Shown in pieces: positions 33,315-34,664 of a stretch of 34,664 nucleotides of DNA (the stretch's first letter is position 1; each line of letters opens with the position of its first letter). This stretch comes from Couchioplanes azureus (GTDB taxonomy: Bacteria > Actinomycetota > Actinomycetes > Mycobacteriales > Micromonosporaceae). Under the pieces are notes generated by a model. The model saw only the letters and a list, made by a program, of their open reading frames with translations. It searched no databases and was not told the DNA's origin. Position numbers and translations under genes: made by a program. Location of the stretch: NCBI RefSeq assembly GCF_014648355.1, contig NZ_BMQY01000010.1, positions 1 through 34,664 on the forward strand, written 5' to 3'.

Positions 33315-34342
33315 ACAGCCCTCCGCAGTCGAGTACGCCGGCAAGGCGGTCGGGTTTGAGCTCGCGCTCATGGCACACCACCGCAGGCATCGCCATAGTC
33401 TGCTCCTACGCCATCAACGTGGCGAGCGGTGAATACAAGATGCGTGGGCTCGCAGTCCTGGTCTTCGCCTACGCGATCACGAGCATTGTCATCTGGCGCC
33501 GAGAACTCCATCCCGAAGCGCCATTGCTCAGGTACCTTGTAAGGGCACTTCTCGGGGTGGCAGGGATAGCGGCATGCCTTACGACGCTTGGCCCGGCACA
33601 TTGGTATGCATTATCCACATGGACGGCGGCGGTCTCCGTAGGGTTGGCGGCCCTACTGAACGGCGACTGGCGATCCGGCTCGCGGCTGGTCACTGGAGCA
33701 GCACTGATCGGTATATCCTTCTACCAAGTGGTGTGGATTGTCGGCAACGGCAACAGATTACATGAGCCGTGGTACGAAACGGCGTTCATCTTGCTCATTC
33801 CGCTTACTTTGGCCGCCCTGGGACTTGCCATTCAGTACAATCTGCCCGGCCGGAGCCATGACCTTTATGTACTCATCTGGAACTTCGCCCTTGCGGCGAT
33901 GACGTTCTTCGGAGCCGTGCTTGCCTTAGAAGCCACGGGCAACAGGGCATACCTGCTCTTCCTCTTTTCACCTCTAACCTTGCAGAGGATAAATTCCCGC
34001 GTTCGCCCCTCTTGGGCGCGTCGCATAGTACCGTGTTTTGCCGTAGCAGTGGGCGTGGGCGCGGCTGCAGCAGGTATCGCCCAAATGCACCAGGAGGTGC
34101 AGGATCATTTCGCCTTGGCAGTCGCCGGCGCCGGAATAGGCATGGCGATCATTGGAGTAAGTGAGTTGTGCCCGCACGGGTCGTTGCACCGACTGCGTAA
34201 GTGGTACAAGCGCATGACCACCGCTCCCGGTAGTGCCACGCCCTCTGGCGAGAAGTTGCCACAGAGGTGCAGTGATTCGCCGTCAGAAAATTCGCGGCCG
34301 ACAGAAGATCCGAAGCGACGAAGCGAGTTCCCGGAGCCATAG
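33305..34342 (+). CDS. Polytopic membrane protein of unknown function
   Basis: A 345-residue protein with nine or ten hydrophobic helices between residues 26 and 290 (for example GLAVLVFAYAITSIVIW, LYVLIWNFALAAMTFFGAVLAL and FALAVAGAGIGMAIIGVSEL), followed by a 55-residue hydrophilic tail rich in Ser, Pro and charged residues. Codon use is less GC-biased than in the core genes. No transporter or enzyme motif seen. No strong ribosome site; start may be coupled to the small ORF before it. It lies between decayed mobile genes and is likely part of an acquired segment. Confidence 0.65.
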   Translation: MELNSPPQSSTPARRSGLSSRSWHTTAGIAIVCSYAINVASGEYKMRGLAVLVFAYAITSIVIWRRELHPEAPLLRYLVRALLGVAGIAACLTTLGPAHWYALSTWTAAVSVGLAALLNGDWRSGSRLVTGAALIGISFYQVVWIVGNGNRLHEPWYETAFILLIPLTLAALGLAIQYNLPGRSHDLYVLIWNFALAAMTFFGAVLALEATGNRAYLLFLFSPLTLQRINSRVRPSWARRIVPCFAVAVGVGAAAAGIAQMHQEVQDHFALAVAGAGIGMAIIGVSELCPHGSLHRLRKWYKRMTTAPGSATPSGEKLPQRCSDSPSENSRPTEDPKRRSEFPEP

Positions 34343-34352
34343 ATTCGCGCCG

Positions 34353-34545
34353 ATGAACCCCGGCCTATTACCGTGGGCGGGCTCCACCCGGCGCTCCCGC
34401 CTTCCACCGACTGGCCGACTCGCCGCCTGCATGTGCTGAGGCGTGACGCGTACCGGTGCCAGGCCCGGCACGAGGACGACAGCCCGCGTCGTGCGCCGGG
34501 CGAGGATGTCGACCACAAGTGCTACGCACACCGGAGCAGCTACCG
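34353..34545 (+). pseudogene. HNH endonuclease fragment, frameshifted and truncated
   Basis: ATG 34353 opens MNPGLLPWAGSTRRSRLPP; after one missing base near 34407 the next frame continues TDWPTRRLHVLRRD, AYRCQARHEDDSPRRAPG, EDVDH. This is the start of a stand-alone HNH nuclease (W-x-R-R...L-R-R-D...Y-R-C...V-D-H). The usual continuation with the second metal-binding block is missing: right after VDHK the sequence changes to integrase-like DNA. The fragment is therefore dead. Confidence 0.6.
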
Positions 34546-34548
34546 TCG

Positions 34549-34656
34549 ATGACGACCCGTTACCAGCACATCACCGCCGGGCTGGTGACCGGCACCGCGC
34601 AACAGCTCGAAGGTCTGCTTTGGAAGCCAGAGGAAGGGCCCGAGACCGACAACTGA
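34549..34656 (+). pseudogene. C-terminal tail of a tyrosine recombinase (integrase)
   Basis: The last 35 codons, MTTRYQHITAGLV...QLEGLLWKPEE to the TGA at 34654-34656, match the end of actinobacterial phage-type integrases, where the Tyr in TTRYQH is the nucleophile. The frame upstream is not integrase sequence; the catalytic Arg-His-Arg part is absent. Confidence 0.55.
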
Positions 34657-34664
34657 GACGACGG

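Overview
The window is high-GC actinobacterial chromosome. Several signs point to the Micromonosporaceae (Actinoplanes-like): a mycothiol-type maleylpyruvate isomerase-like enzyme, a DUF397 protein, a stand-alone Prim-Pol N-terminal-like protein, an OhrR, a bifunctional RNase H/phosphatase operon of the kind found in mycobacteria, frequent GTG starts and several leaderless-looking starts. Genus is an inference; no 16S or species marker is present.

Layout. 0-2.5 kb: a PLP threonine/serine dehydratase-like gene and a divergent GAPDH paralogue, both on the minus strand, separated by 20-bp minisatellites. 2.5-6.8 kb: mostly gene-poor, repeat-rich DNA holding a repeat-bearing 210-aa protein, a small basic protein divergent from an ohrR gene, and a four-helix membrane protein. 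7.0-7.4 kb: the RNase P RNA gene rnpB on the minus strand, overlapped by spurious ORFs. 7.5-10.7 kb: a TSUP permease, a MarR regulator, and a convergent DUF3311/sodium:solute symporter pair. 10.8-13.6 kb: the conserved operon Nif3-like protein > C4 zinc-ribbon coiled-coil protein > RNase HI/histidine phosphatase. 13.7-17.3 kb: an XRE/TPR-type regulator with a downstream flavoprotein, a divergent Prim-Pol-like protein, and an XRE-cupin regulator. 17.3-20.8 kb: a membrane/coiled-coil protein, a YCII-type protein carrying a 24-bp coding minisatellite, an orphan barstar, a DNA-binding-like protein, and several intergenic minisatellites. 20.8-27.3 kb: stand-alone metabolic and accessory genes (MDMPI, APH-like kinase, DUF397 + MFS, GNAT-DUF1810 fusion, HEAT repeats, DinB/DUF664, small membrane protein), plus a tRNA 3'-end-like fragment. 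27.6-31.4 kb: a very large CheB-PAS-GAF-histidine kinase-receiver-GAF-PAS sensor split by a one-base frameshift exactly at the phospho-acceptor H-box. 31.4-34.66 kb: a decayed mobile-DNA zone with a frameshifted transposase N-terminus, a lower-GC frameshifted gene, an unknown polytopic membrane protein, a frameshifted HNH nuclease fragment and the C-terminal tail of a tyrosine recombinase.

Functional coupling visible in the sequence: the Nif3/zinc-ribbon/RNase H genes overlap or nearly abut; the XRE regulator and flavoprotein are spaced 13 nt with the ribosome site overlapping the stop; DUF3311 and the symporter overlap; DUF397 and the MFS exporter are 6 nt apart. The two most unusual themes are tandem repeats of about 19-35 bp in many intergenic gaps and, in frame with a 24-bp (8-residue) period, inside two unrelated proteins; and a run of four genes each broken by a single-base indel between 29.7 and 34.4 kb, which is either an old mobile island decaying or assembly error. 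I did not find a convincing complete new defence or biosynthetic system.
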